The notes beneath the pieces were generated by a model. The model made no database searches, had not been told where the DNA came from, and saw only the letters and a list, made by a program, of their open reading frames with translations. From Rodentibacter caecimuris (GTDB lineage Bacteria; Pseudomonadota; Gammaproteobacteria; Enterobacterales; Pasteurellaceae), in assembly GCF_001019715.1 (NCBI RefSeq), contig NZ_BBXJ01000001.1:2170001-2234000 (forward strand): a stretch of 64,000 nt of DNA, read 5' to 3'. Shown here piece after piece: positions 29,113 through 38,529 of the stretch. Position 1 is the first letter of the stretch. Every line of letters begins with the position of its first letter. Both the position numbers and the translations under genes were made by a program.

Positions 29113-29149
29113 TTTATAAAAGCTCCGATAAAAGATAAAAAAATAATGA

Positions 29150-29713
29150 TTACTTCTGAATTGCCCGCCAAGAGCGTTCAACCACAGATTCTAGAATTTC
29201 ACGGGTGAGTTCTACGCTTAAAAACTTAATATCCGATGCCATTGTCATCGCAGTTTTTAAACTTAATTGAAAAAGAACATCATCCGGTAAATCCGCTAAT
29301 TCATTTGCAGTCCTTGCTTGAAAACAAAAATGATCCCAACGGCTATTATCAATTTCCCGACAAATTTTAGTAAATTCCGGTAGAGACTGATATTGATTTA
29401 AATTGGACAAAATGGTCGGATTATCCTGCAAAAATTGCCACATATTCCACCACATTCGTCTGTATTGTTGAAAAAAGGATTCAGACTCATCAAAATCCTT
29501 CTCAAGTGCCGCTATAAACATAGCAAACACGCGTCGAGCAAATTGTATTAGTAATTCATCCTTATTTTTAAAGTAAAGATAAATTGTTCCTGTCGCCACA
29601 TTGGCTTCCTTTGCCAATTTATGCATTGATAGTTGATTCAAGCCCTCTTTTGCCATCAGGCGATCCGTTGCCATAAAAATTTGCTCAACAAGATTAGTTT
29701 TAGCGTGTCGCAT
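29150..29713 (-). CDS. acrR: TetR-family repressor AcrR
   Basis: The 187-residue protein has a TetR helix-turn-helix at residues 25-50 (LSMHKLAKEANVATGTIYLYF) and a helical ligand-binding C-terminus. It is the first gene of the acrRAB operon. A perfect palindrome at 29763-29782, about 50 bases upstream of its start, is the likely operator, so it should repress its own operon until a pump substrate binds. Confidence 0.92.
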   Translation of the reverse strand: MRHAKTNLVEQIFMATDRLMAKEGLNQLSMHKLAKEANVATGTIYLYFKNKDELLIQFARRVFAMFIAALEKDFDESESFFQQYRRMWWNMWQFLQDNPTILSNLNQYQSLPEFTKICREIDNSRWDHFCFQARTANELADLPDDVLFQLSLKTAMTMASDIKFLSVELTREILESVVERSWRAIQK

Positions 29714-29762
29714 AAAATATTAGTTTCGAAAATAATTAAAGAAAAGACATTCAAATCCTATT

Positions 29763-29782
29763 GAATGAACGAGCGTTCATTC
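29763..29782 (-). promoter_or_regulatory. Probable AcrR operator
   Basis: GAATGAACGAGCGTTCATTC has perfect 9-bp arms around two bases. It lies just upstream of acrR, has the size and symmetry of TetR-family operators, and resembles TGAACG/CGTTCA half-sites seen before many TetR genes. Confidence 0.7.
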
Positions 29783-29817
29783 TAGAGATTTTTGATTTTT
29801 TGGCAAGCTAAAAAATG

Positions 29818-29850
29818 AAAAAAGTGCGGTATTTTTTACCGCACTTTTTT
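29818..29850 (-). terminator. Inverted USS terminator after ftsN
   Basis: AAAAAAGTGCGGTA and its complement flank a T-rich loop, followed by a six-base T run on either strand. It lies between the ftsN stop and the acrR promoter region. Confidence 0.85.
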
Positions 29851-29865
29851 CCCTTCAATATGGCA

Positions 29866-30639
29866 TTACATCCCGATAATCACACAACTTGCCACAGATT
29901 TTGCTTTATTCAGTTCCTGTGTCGCTGTCTCACGATTTGCAAACGGCCCGACACGAACACGATTCCACTCACCGTGAACCATTACCTGAGCATTCACCCC
30001 TGAGATCACTAAACGCCCCTGTAAATTTTCTGCTTGGGCACGATTTTTAAAAGCACCACACTGTAAGCCAAAACGTTTTTCCCCAGCTCCGGCAGTTTCT
30101 GACGGCTTTGTTTCTACTTTTTTCGTTGTCTCAACTTTTACCGGTTCGGGCTTTTTCAACGGTTCTGATTTTTTTACATCCGTCTGCTTTTTTGTTTCTT
30201 GTTTCGGAATTTCAGCCTTCACCGTCTCTACTGCTTGTTGTGCTTTTTCAGTTTCTTCCGCTTTACGTTTTTCCGCCAGTTTGCGGGCTTCTTCCGCTGC
30301 TTTTTGTTCCTTTTCCATTTGAATCAACACTTGACGCTGCTCTTCCGTTAAGCGCATATTTTTTTCCACACTGGCAGGTTTATCATCAATCGGCACGGTA
30401 CGGGTTTCCAATGCCTTAATATAACTCCACACCTCCTCAGGACGATTGGGTAATACGCTTTTCGGTTGGGGCTTTTCAGGCTGAACCGCGACGGGGGCGG
30501 GTGGGGTTTTGCTTTTTAGGAAATAAAGACCAACGCCAAACGCAAGCAATACCGTAAGGGCAATGCCAATCAATATGTTTTTATTTGTTTTCTTTTTCTT
30601 ATTTGAACCGCGACGGGCGGCAAAATCTCGATGAGCCAC
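29866..30639 (-). CDS. ftsN: Cell-division protein FtsN
   Basis: FtsN triggers septal peptidoglycan synthesis by FtsWI. The 257-residue protein has a short basic cytoplasmic tail (RDFAARRGSNKKKKTN) and one membrane helix near residues 22-43. A long Lys/Glu/Pro-rich periplasmic linker follows. The C-terminal SPOR domain (about 178-257, GLQCGAFKNRAQAENLQGRL) binds denuded glycan. The gene follows priA on the same strand, as in E. coli. Confidence 0.92.
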   Translation of the reverse strand: MAHRDFAARRGSNKKKKTNKNILIGIALTVLLAFGVGLYFLKSKTPPAPVAVQPEKPQPKSVLPNRPEEVWSYIKALETRTVPIDDKPASVEKNMRLTEEQRQVLIQMEKEQKAAEEARKLAEKRKAEETEKAQQAVETVKAEIPKQETKKQTDVKKSEPLKKPEPVKVETTKKVETKPSETAGAGEKRFGLQCGAFKNRAQAENLQGRLVISGVNAQVMVHGEWNRVRVGPFANRETATQELNKAKSVASCVIIGM

Positions 30640-30715
30640 AATAAAACCTTAAACTTTAATGATTTCTAAAAATTCTGTAAAACTTGTCAAGTGTACTGAA
30701 AAATACCCTGATTTT

Positions 30716-32908
30716 CTAGCTTAAATCCTGCGGATCAACATCTAAAGTCAACCGTATTTGATTATTTCTTTCTAAATTTGTTTGCTGATAATCATGTAAA
30801 ACTTTTTGCAACACCATACGGGAGGCGTGTTGCAAAAGCAGCTGCCAACGGAATTGTCCCGATTTTTTACCGAATGGCGCCGGCATAGGGCCTAAAATAT
30901 GTAATCCTTCGACATTCTGTGAGCGAAAAAAATCCGCAATTTGCATTAAACACTGTTCCGCTTGCTCCGAATAACGCGCCTGAGCTTTAAACAATGCTTG
31001 GAAACTAAAAGGCGGTAACCCCATTGAGTGGCGTAAACGCAAGGTTTCTTCGGCAAAAGCCTGATAGCCTTTTGCTAATAACGTTGTCAATAACGGATGA
31101 TCAGGATAATGGGTTTGCAGTACCACTTCACCTTGTTTTTCCGCACGTCCGGAACGCCCCGCTACTTGTATATAAAGTTGTGCTAATCGTTCCTCCGCTC
31201 GAAAATCTAAGGAAAATAATGCACTATCCACATTTACCAGTGCTACCAATGTTACATTCGGAAAATGATGCCCTTTTGCCAACATTTGCGTGCCAACCAA
31301 AATTTGGCTTTTTCCCTGTTGAATATCTGCCAAATAGCGTTCCAATTTGCCTTTACGGGCTGTGCTGTCGCGATCAATTCTTGCCACAGAATAATCAGGA
31401 AATTGCGCTTTTAACGTTTCCTCTAATTGCTCCGTACCAAGTCCGGTTGTAACAAGATGGGTAGAACCACAATGATCACATTGACGGGGAATGGTCTTTT
31501 GCGAGCCGCAATGGTGGCAACGCAAGGCTCGCTGATATTGATGATAGGTATAAGGCTTTTCACAATGCGGACATTGTGCAATCCAACCGCATTCATGGCA
31601 GAGTAAAACTGGTGCAAATCCGCGACGATTTAGAAATAACAAGACCTGATTGCCTCTTTCAAGGTGATGTTTCATTCGTTCTAGAAGTGGTTTGGACAAG
31701 CCATTTTGGACGCGTTGATTTTTTAAATCGATCACAAACTGGCGAAGTGCGGTCGCATTTCCCGCTCTTTTTGGCAACGTCAAATGTTTATATTTACCAT
31801 TTTGTACATTATTAATACTTTCTAAACTGGGTGTCGCCGACCCCATCAGTACGGGAATCGCTAATTTTTGTGCCAGCACAATGGCTAAATCACGGGTATG
31901 ATAACGCCAACCGTCTTGTTGTTTAAAAGAAGCATCATGTTCTTCGTCTAAAATAATCGCTCCCAGATTAGCAAATTGTGTAAATAATGCCGATCTTGTG
32001 CCGATTACTACGGCACTTTGCCCCGTTCTCGCACGCGCCCACACATTCAACCGTTGGGTATCGTTCAAATGAGAATGCAAAACATCAATTTCCACATTAA
32101 AACGCGCGTTAAAACGCTGCACGGTTTGAGGCGTCAAACCGATTTCCGGTACGAGCACAAGCACTTGTTTACCGGATTTCAATATTTCCTCGATATATTG
32201 CAGATAAATTTCCGTCTTACCGGAACCTGTCACTCCCTCCAACAACCAGACGTTAAACTCACGTTGAAACATTAATTGGCTAAAAGCTAAGGCTTGCTGT
32301 TTATTTAAAGTAAGACGATTATTAACATTCACTAACGGCTTATCATGCAAAACGGTTTGCCAACTTTTTTGTTCTTGTTGAACAAGGATCGCTTGGACAA
32401 AGTTTTTACTTTTTAAGGCTGACCAAACGGTCGGAGTAAAATCATTATTTCCTTTTTCCAAATCATTTTCCAACAAGCATTGCAGAGCTTCAGTCTGCTT
32501 TTTGGAACGCTTTAATTCACCGTTCAACAGCGCATTTTTTCCCTCCTCCGTGATACGCCAAAAAGTGCGGTCATTTTTCGCCACATTTTCACCGTTGCGT
32601 AACTTCACCGGCAAGGCTTGAAATAATACTTCACCCACCGGCACTTGATAGTAATTTGCCGCCCAGTACAGCCAATCCAATGTCACCGAAGAAAATAAAG
32701 ACTCCCTATCCAAAGGCGCAATGATTTTCTTTAGTTTATCCTCCGCCACATCGGATTCGGTAGGAAACATCACAACTATCGCAACCCGTTTTTGTCTTCC
32801 AAAAGGAACCAGCACACGTACCCCCACAACTAATGTTGTGTCGTCCGGTGCAAGATAATCAAATAAACGGGGAAGCGGCACGGCAAGTGCAACTCGAACA
32901 ATTTTCAT
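30716..32908 (-). CDS. priA: Primosomal replication-restart helicase PriA
   Basis: PriA recognises stalled forks and loads the replisome. The 730-residue protein has an N-terminal 3' DNA-binding domain and Walker A GVTGSGKTEIYLQ near residue 230. The Walker B is IILDEEHD near 320. Eight cysteines in paired CxxC motifs between about 440 and 485 (LLCHECGW, CPHCEKP, CHHCGS, CDHCGST) bind two zincs. A C-terminal helicase lobe (VGTQMLAKGHHFPNV) follows. It is divergent from trmB. Confidence 0.97.
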   Translation of the reverse strand: MKIVRVALAVPLPRLFDYLAPDDTTLVVGVRVLVPFGRQKRVAIVVMFPTESDVAEDKLKKIIAPLDRESLFSSVTLDWLYWAANYYQVPVGEVLFQALPVKLRNGENVAKNDRTFWRITEEGKNALLNGELKRSKKQTEALQCLLENDLEKGNNDFTPTVWSALKSKNFVQAILVQQEQKSWQTVLHDKPLVNVNNRLTLNKQQALAFSQLMFQREFNVWLLEGVTGSGKTEIYLQYIEEILKSGKQVLVLVPEIGLTPQTVQRFNARFNVEIDVLHSHLNDTQRLNVWARARTGQSAVVIGTRSALFTQFANLGAIILDEEHDASFKQQDGWRYHTRDLAIVLAQKLAIPVLMGSATPSLESINNVQNGKYKHLTLPKRAGNATALRQFVIDLKNQRVQNGLSKPLLERMKHHLERGNQVLLFLNRRGFAPVLLCHECGWIAQCPHCEKPYTYHQYQRALRCHHCGSQKTIPRQCDHCGSTHLVTTGLGTEQLEETLKAQFPDYSVARIDRDSTARKGKLERYLADIQQGKSQILVGTQMLAKGHHFPNVTLVALVNVDSALFSLDFRAEERLAQLYIQVAGRSGRAEKQGEVVLQTHYPDHPLLTTLLAKGYQAFAEETLRLRHSMGLPPFSFQALFKAQARYSEQAEQCLMQIADFFRSQNVEGLHILGPMPAPFGKKSGQFRWQLLLQHASRMVLQKVLHDYQQTNLERNNQIRLTLDVDPQDLS

Positions 32909-33012
32909 AACAACTCTTGGGAAAAAATTTGGCTTATTATACGGGAAAAGCGTTCGATTTCATGTATAATCACCGCCAATTTTTTACCAACTTATTTTTC
33001 AATTCAGAAGTA

Positions 33013-33759
33013 ATGACACAGACTTTTGCCGATCAAAAACGTAAAACCGTAGAAACCGCAGAATTTACCGAAGACGGTCGCTACAAACGCAAAGTACGTA
33101 GTTTTGTATTACGAACCGGGCGTTTGAGCGACTTTCAAAAATCAATGATGAACGCCCATTGGGGGGAATTAGGATTAGACTACCAAACTACCCCTTTCAA
33201 TTTCGTAAAAATTTATGGCAATACGAATCCAGTGATCTTAGAAATCGGTTTTGGCATGGGAAAATCCCTTGTCGATATGGCGGTTGCTAATCCCGATAAA
33301 AATTATCTTGGCATTGAAGTGCATACCCCCGGTGTCGGGGCTTGTGTTGCTTATGCGGTGGAAAAAGGGGTAAAAAATCTTCGCGTAATTTGCCATGATG
33401 CCACCGAAATTTTACGCGATAGTATTGCGGATCATACACTCGCCGGATTACAACTATTCTTCCCCGATCCTTGGCACAAAGCAAAACACCATAAACGCCG
33501 TATCGTTCAACCGCACTTTGTCGAACAAGTGGTAAAAAAACTCGACAAAAACGGTTTTATCCATATGGCAACGGACTGGGAAAACTATGCCGAACAAATG
33601 TTGGACGTGCTACAATCCAATACGAATTTAGTGAATACCTCAGCAACCGGCGATTATATTCCCCGCCCGGATTTTCGTCCGCTAACAAAATTTGAAGCCC
33701 GCGGGCATCGGTTAGGACATGGTGTGTGGGATTTATTTTTCGTTAAAAATAATGTTTAA
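33013..33759 (+). CDS. trmB: tRNA (guanine-N7-)-methyltransferase
   Basis: TrmB makes m7G46 in tRNA variable loops. The 248-residue protein from the ATG at 33013 ([18 protein letters not shown]) has the SAM site [16 protein letters not shown]. It also has the family motif [17 protein letters not shown]. The frame is open from 32917, almost touching the divergent priA start, but that extension is unlike the family. yggL follows after 106 bases, as in other gamma-proteobacteria. Confidence 0.95.
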   Translation: MTQTFADQKRKTVETAEFTEDGRYKRKVRSFVLRTGRLSDFQKSMMNAHWGELGLDYQTTPFNFVKIYGNTNPVILEIGFGMGKSLVDMAVANPDKNYLGIEVHTPGVGACVAYAVEKGVKNLRVICHDATEILRDSIADHTLAGLQLFFPDPWHKAKHHKRRIVQPHFVEQVVKKLDKNGFIHMATDWENYAEQMLDVLQSNTNLVNTSATGDYIPRPDFRPLTKFEARGHRLGHGVWDLFFVKNNV

Positions 33760-33865
33760 CTCATTGAAAATATGTATTTTTGTTTAGGTTTAGTGTTTTT
33801 CACAAACAAAATCTAATATAAATAAACCGATTTATCCTTACCACTAACAAAAACAGGAGAACAAT

Positions 33866-34210
33866 ATGTCTAAATCCTACAACCAACGCCAACGTAAGAA
33901 ACTCCATCTTGCGGAATTCCAAGAGTTAGGATTTCTAGTAAACTTTCAGTTTGCTGAAGGTACTTCAATCGAAACCGTTGATGAAATGATTGATCGTTTT
34001 ATTGAAGAAGTCATTCAACCAAACGGTTTAGCTTATGAGGGCAGTGGCTATTTACACTGGGAAGGCTTGGTTTGCTTAGAGAAAATCGGTAAATGTGATG
34101 AAAGCCACCGTGAAACCGTGAAAAAATGGCTAGAAACCAACGGATTACAACAGATTGAAATCAGTGAATTATTTGATATTTGGTGGGAATACCCTGCATC
34201 AAAAGCGTAA
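33866..34210 (+). CDS. yggL: YggL-family (DUF469) 50S ribosome-binding protein
   Basis: The 114-residue protein shows the family pattern: a basic start (SKSYNQRQRKKLHLAEFQELGF), a middle helix (DEMIDRFIEEVIQPNGL) and the YEGSGYLHWEGLV motif. YggL is reported to bind the 50S subunit, but its role is not settled. AGGAG lies just upstream of the ATG. It sits directly after trmB. Confidence 0.93.
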   Translation: MSKSYNQRQRKKLHLAEFQELGFLVNFQFAEGTSIETVDEMIDRFIEEVIQPNGLAYEGSGYLHWEGLVCLEKIGKCDESHRETVKKWLETNGLQQIEISELFDIWWEYPASKA

Positions 34211-34222
34211 ATTTTTCACAAT

Positions 34223-34265
34223 AAAAAAACAGCATGGGAAAACATTATTTTCATGCTGTTTTTTT
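34223..34265. terminator. Bidirectional terminator between yggL and fbpC
   Basis: AAAAAACAGCATG and CATGCTGTTTTTT form a strong stem with T runs on both strands, suited to ending both convergent transcripts. Confidence 0.85.
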
Positions 34266-34349
34266 ATGATTTGTTCATCTAACATGATTACGTTGGCATT
34301 TACGATAAAATCAAGTTTGTCATCGATATATTGATTTCAGCCTAATACT

Positions 34350-35369
34350 TTACTTAGCGGGAAAAAAGACAAATTCTTGGCAATGAAGATCAATACTCAC
34401 CGCGGATTGCAGAGGTAAATCTGCAATGTGGTAAGCGGTAAGATGAATACCGTTTATTGCAATTTGATAACGATAGTATTGCCCTAAAAAAAGTTTATTA
34501 ATAATCTGCCCTTGCCCTGTATTGTCAGGTTTAATGAGGATCTGCTCAGGACGAAGAAGCCATTGATAATGCCCTTCAGCGTATTCCGTTTCAGAAGGCA
34601 GACAATAACTACCGATTGGGCTTTTGAAACGCCGATCGGCATAAATTTCACAAGATAAATAGTTTGTAGTACCGAGAAAATCAGCAACAAAATTGTTGAT
34701 TGGCTGGTGATAAAGTCGGTTTGGAGTGCCAATTTGCATAATTCTTCCTTGATCCATTACCGCAATTTTATCGGCAAAAGCAAAAGCCTCTTCTTTGCTG
34801 TGCGTAACAAAAATCGCAGGGACTTTTTGGCTTTTTAGAATCTGTTTGATCTCTTGGATCATTGAATATCTTGTTTGGCTATCAATGTTAGAAAAAGGCT
34901 CGTCCAGCAAAAGCAAGGTCGGCTGACAAGCCAAGGCTCTAGCGACGGCAACCCTTTGTTGCTGTCCGCCTGATAATTCGTGGGGAAAACGTTGTTCAAA
35001 TCCCTCTAGTTTCACCACGTTAAGCATTTGTTGCATAATGGTTTGCCGCTCACTTTTTGCTAATTTAGTTAAGCCAAACTGAATATTGTCCGCAACGGTT
35101 AGATGTGGAAAAAGGGCGTAATCCTGAAAAATTAAACCGATTTGACGTTGTTCTACGGGGATTTGATTAATCACCCTGCCCGCTAATTTTATTATGCCTT
35201 GTGTAGTGGGAACTAATCCGGCTATCGCTTTAAGTAAGGTGGTTTTACCACAACCGCTCGCCCCGAGTAAGCAAACAATTTCATTTTCTGCGACGTCAAG
35301 CTCAAGATTTTTTAAAATCTGATTTTGTTCAAACTGACAGCTAAGTTGCTGAACTTCAAGTAATTTCAT
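34350..35369 (-). CDS. fbpC: Ferric-iron ABC transporter ATPase (FbpC/AfuC type)
   Basis: The 339-residue protein has Walker A GASGCGKTTLLKAIAG near residue 36, signature LSGGQQQRVAVARAL near 135, and Walker B LLLLDEPFSNID near 155. A C-terminal TOBE-like extension follows. This long form is typical of iron(III) and polyamine importers. Its start abuts the fbpB stop, so translation is coupled. It powers uptake of free ferric iron delivered by FbpA. Confidence 0.9.
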   Translation of the reverse strand: MKLLEVQQLSCQFEQNQILKNLELDVAENEIVCLLGASGCGKTTLLKAIAGLVPTTQGIIKLAGRVINQIPVEQRQIGLIFQDYALFPHLTVADNIQFGLTKLAKSERQTIMQQMLNVVKLEGFEQRFPHELSGGQQQRVAVARALACQPTLLLLDEPFSNIDSQTRYSMIQEIKQILKSQKVPAIFVTHSKEEAFAFADKIAVMDQGRIMQIGTPNRLYHQPINNFVADFLGTTNYLSCEIYADRRFKSPIGSYCLPSETEYAEGHYQWLLRPEQILIKPDNTGQGQIINKLFLGQYYRYQIAINGIHLTAYHIADLPLQSAVSIDLHCQEFVFFPAK

Positions 35370-37019
35370 TTAACGCTCTTTTTGTGATTGCGAAATTAAT
35401 GAACGAGTCAGCCAAATCACGGGAATCAACCCTACCAGCACTAAGACGATAGCAGGCAAGGCTGCGCGCTCCAACTGTTCATCCGAGGTAAAAGTAAAAA
35501 CGTAGGTAGCCAAAGTATCAAAATTAAATGGTCGGAGTAATAATGATGCATTGAGTTCTTTCATACTTTCAATAAAAACCATCAATATTGCCGTAATCAT
35601 TCCTTTTGAAATCAAAGGAATATGAATATTTTTAAACATAGCAACACCCGTTTTCCCCATGCTTCGACTTGCCATGTCCAATGTCGGGGAAATTCGTTCA
35701 AGACAAGCGCCCAAAGTGCCAATTGCCATTGCTAAAAAACGAATAGTATAAGCCAGAACCAAAGCAAACAATGAGCCGGAGAAAATCAATCCGACCGGTT
35801 TTAACTCTAATGATTTAAGTAAACCGTGTAATTGATGATCGGCAAAGGTAAGAGGAGAAAGCAAGCCGATAGCCAATACTGTGCCTGGAATCGCATAACC
35901 AAAACCGGATAAACCGAGTGATAATCGGGTCATTTTGCTAAAGCACCGATTTTCCTTAGAAAGCCTGTGGGCAAAATGCAATAGCAGCGCGACACAAACA
36001 GTAGTGATCGCAGCAATAGAGGATACTTTCAAGCTATTTGCCGCAAACTTCACAAAGTCCAAATTCCATGACTGCTCAAAATACTCTATTGACCAAAAAA
36101 TTAACCGACCAAAGGGAATAAAAAATGCGATAGCCAATAACCCCCAACACCAAGTTAATGCCAAAGCATTGCGCCAACCTGTTAAGGTTTTCAAATGTGC
36201 TTTCTTTTCATAACCACGTTGATAGCTTTTTTGTTTACGGCGACTGTACTGTTCAAGGCTGATGAATAAGAAAATCATCATCAGCATAAAAATTGAAATA
36301 CGGCTTGCCGTGCCTAAATCGTGGAAGCTGAGCCAAGAATCATAAATTGCAGTTGTAAGCGTCGGCACGGCGAAATAGGCAACCGTACCAAAGTCACCTA
36401 GCGTTTCCATTGCCACTAACGCCATCCCTACCGCAATGGCTGGGCGAATAAGCGGAAAAGTAATGCGGCGGAAAATTTGACTCGGTGTGGCGCCAAGCAT
36501 TTTGGCACTGTGTTGTAGATTTTCGGATTGTTCTAAAAATGCGACACGTACAAGCAAAAAAATATAGGGATACAAGACTAAAGCGAGCACAAAACACGCG
36601 CCATAAAGTGTACGAATTTGTGGAAACCAATAATCTCTAGGAGTTTGCCAACCAAAAATATCACGCAGTAAAGACTGAAATCCCCCGGAATAATCAAGTA
36701 AATCAGTGTAAAGATAGGCAATCAAATAAGCAGGCATGGCAAGAGGGAGACAAAGTAACCATTGTAATGTGCGTTGTCCCCAAAATTGAAAATTGGCAAC
36801 CAACCAAGCTGAAGGCAACGCAAAAAATAATGCCAAGGCGACAGTACCGACCACCAATAAAACGGAGTTGATGACATAGTGCCCAAGCATGGTATTCCAA
36901 AAATGAATAAGGTTATCCATTTCACCACTTGACGCATGATAAACAATCGCTAACAACGGTAGCAAAACCAAAAGTGCGGTCAAAATTGCAGACAATTTCC
37001 AAGAAAGATGGTGTTTCAT
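35370..37019 (-). CDS. fbpB: Ferric-iron ABC transporter permease (FbpB type, fused)
   Basis: The 549-residue protein is a duplicated ABC permease with about twelve helices and two EAA loops (HSAKMLGATPSQIFRRITFPL near residue 180; MASRSMGKTGVAMFKNIHIPL near 450). Such fused permeases are the rule for FbpB/HitB/SfuB systems. It lies between fbpA (167 bases upstream) and fbpC (directly adjacent). Confidence 0.92.
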   Translation of the reverse strand: MKHHLSWKLSAILTALLVLLPLLAIVYHASSGEMDNLIHFWNTMLGHYVINSVLLVVGTVALALFFALPSAWLVANFQFWGQRTLQWLLCLPLAMPAYLIAYLYTDLLDYSGGFQSLLRDIFGWQTPRDYWFPQIRTLYGACFVLALVLYPYIFLLVRVAFLEQSENLQHSAKMLGATPSQIFRRITFPLIRPAIAVGMALVAMETLGDFGTVAYFAVPTLTTAIYDSWLSFHDLGTASRISIFMLMMIFLFISLEQYSRRKQKSYQRGYEKKAHLKTLTGWRNALALTWCWGLLAIAFFIPFGRLIFWSIEYFEQSWNLDFVKFAANSLKVSSIAAITTVCVALLLHFAHRLSKENRCFSKMTRLSLGLSGFGYAIPGTVLAIGLLSPLTFADHQLHGLLKSLELKPVGLIFSGSLFALVLAYTIRFLAMAIGTLGACLERISPTLDMASRSMGKTGVAMFKNIHIPLISKGMITAILMVFIESMKELNASLLLRPFNFDTLATYVFTFTSDEQLERAALPAIVLVLVGLIPVIWLTRSLISQSQKER

Positions 37020-37185
37020 TTAATTATATTAATGTAAAAAATCAGACGTGCCGAGTAGCCTAAAAATTATTTGACTTGAAACAGGATTATACATTCTAGA
37101 CACAAAACGAGCTTCAACAAATGTTAGATAAAAATCTATCGCTTGCTTAAAGCCCGTTATTTTGTTTAGTAAGAAATACTAGTAA

Positions 37186-38202
37186 TTAAAATTCATCAAA
37201 TTTCACTTCATCGACTAATTTTAATGCTTTTTCATAATTTTTAGCGATAGTTTCTAATTTTATCGTATCCGGCGTAAATGTTCCCCAACCTTTCACTAGC
37301 TCGGAAGGCTCTACACCTGCTTTCACCGGATATTCATGATTGAGCGTGGCATAAAGTTTTTGGGCTTTTTCACCGCTTAGATATTCGACTAATTTTACTG
37401 CGTTTGCTTTATTCGGTGCGTGTTTCGCCAAGGCTACGCCACTAATATTAACATGTGTACCGTACTCGCCAGCCGGGAAATTAATCACCGCCGCTTCAGC
37501 CCATGCTTTTTGCTTCTCATCATCTAACATTTTACCGTAGTAATAACTGTTACCAAGGGAGTAATCGCAAATTCCTTCTTTAATTGCTTTAACTTGATCA
37601 CGGTCACCACCTTGAGGTTTTTGAGCAAGATTTGCTTTTAACCCCTCTAGGAAAGCTTTCGTTTTTGCCTCACCGTAATGTTCGATCATTGAAGCAAAAA
37701 GTGAAACATTATATGAATTTTTACCTGAACGTACGCATACTTTACCTTTGAGTTCAGGTTTGGCTAAATCAAAATAATTGAAATCTGCAGGTAATTTTCC
37801 TACACGCTCTTTTGAAGAATAAATAACACGGGCACGTGTCGTTAAACCATACCACTTCCCTTCAGTATCACGATATTGTGCCGGAATATTTTCATCTAAA
37901 ACTTTAGAAGTAAACGGTTGTGCCAAGCCTTCATTTACGATTTGCATCACTCGTGAAATATCCACGGTTAATAGCACATCCGCCGGACTTAATTCGCCTT
38001 CTTGTTTCACACGTTCAACTAAACCCTTATCGGCAAAAATTACATTCACTTTAATACCGGTTTCTTTCTCAAATTCCTTGAGCATCGGTTCAATAAGGTA
38101 AGGTTGGCGATAGGAATAAACATTAACTTCCTCTGTCGCAAAGGCAGAAGTTGAAAATAGTGCAGAAAGAGATAACGCAACAGTGGTAAGGGATTTTTTC
38201 AT
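37186..38202 (-). CDS. fbpA: Periplasmic ferric-iron-binding protein
   Basis: The 338-residue protein has a cleavable signal peptide (LSLSALFSTSAFA) and then EEVNVYSYRQPYLIEPMLKE. This start is typical of class-1 bacterial transferrin-like binding proteins. The late double tyrosine in LGNSYYYGKML is the usual iron-ligand pair. FbpA takes Fe3+ stripped from transferrin and hands it to FbpBC. GGAG precedes the ATG and a Fur-like box lies about 70 bases upstream. Some Pasteurellaceae AfuA proteins of this family bind sugar phosphates instead, so the ligand is inferred. Confidence 0.88.
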   Translation of the reverse strand: MKKSLTTVALSLSALFSTSAFATEEVNVYSYRQPYLIEPMLKEFEKETGIKVNVIFADKGLVERVKQEGELSPADVLLTVDISRVMQIVNEGLAQPFTSKVLDENIPAQYRDTEGKWYGLTTRARVIYSSKERVGKLPADFNYFDLAKPELKGKVCVRSGKNSYNVSLFASMIEHYGEAKTKAFLEGLKANLAQKPQGGDRDQVKAIKEGICDYSLGNSYYYGKMLDDEKQKAWAEAAVINFPAGEYGTHVNISGVALAKHAPNKANAVKLVEYLSGEKAQKLYATLNHEYPVKAGVEPSELVKGWGTFTPDTIKLETIAKNYEKALKLVDEVKFDEF

Positions 38203-38268
38203 TGGACTTTCTCCATAGGGATAGGTTGATTATTCGGTATGATTCTAAAAGTTTATCCCATCACCGTC

Positions 38269-38287
38269 AATAAGAATTATTATTATT
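38269..38287 (-). promoter_or_regulatory. Fur-like box upstream of fbpA
   Basis: On the minus strand AATAATAATAATTCTTATT matches the E. coli 19-bp Fur consensus at 14 positions. Its place 67 bases before the fbpA start fits iron repression of fbpABC. An AT-rich background makes chance matches possible. Confidence 0.55.
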
Positions 38288-38438
38288 TAAATATATTTTG
38301 ATGCGTTCCTAAAACTGATTACTTGTTGCTAGGGAATATAAAAAATATGGCTTACTGTTATAAAATATTTCTAATAAAATCAATGAGTAAAATCCTTTTA
38401 TTGATCTAACACAACAAAAGTTCAAGTCTTTATCAATC

Positions 38439-38453
38439 TACCTCTTTTTGGTA
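38439..38453 (+). promoter_or_regulatory. Possible NarP-type site upstream of napF
   Basis: TACCTCTTTTTGGTA is an inverted TACC/GGTA pair about 80 bases before napF. NarP sites on nap promoters are inverted TACYYMT heptamers two bases apart; here the spacing is one base short. No good FNR dyad was found beside it, so this is tentative. Confidence 0.25.
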
Positions 38454-38529
38454 GTTTATATCTTGCGATCACAATTAGATAATTCACTATCCAAAGTCAG
38501 GTATATAACTATCCACAAAGGCAAACCGA

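Larger units (their letters stand above)
38203..38529. other. Divergent control region between fbpA and napF
   Basis: This 327-bp AT-rich stretch holds the promoters of the iron transporter (minus) and the nitrate reductase operon (plus). The recognisable elements are a Fur-like box at 38269-38287 and a TACC/GGTA inverted repeat at 38439-38453. No gene is seen. Confidence 0.6.

Noticed and set aside
30108..30419. Plus-strand open frame opposite ftsN rich in Leu, Pro and Phe
   Set aside because: Its composition mirrors the Lys/Glu-rich FtsN linker on the other strand, so it is a shadow frame.
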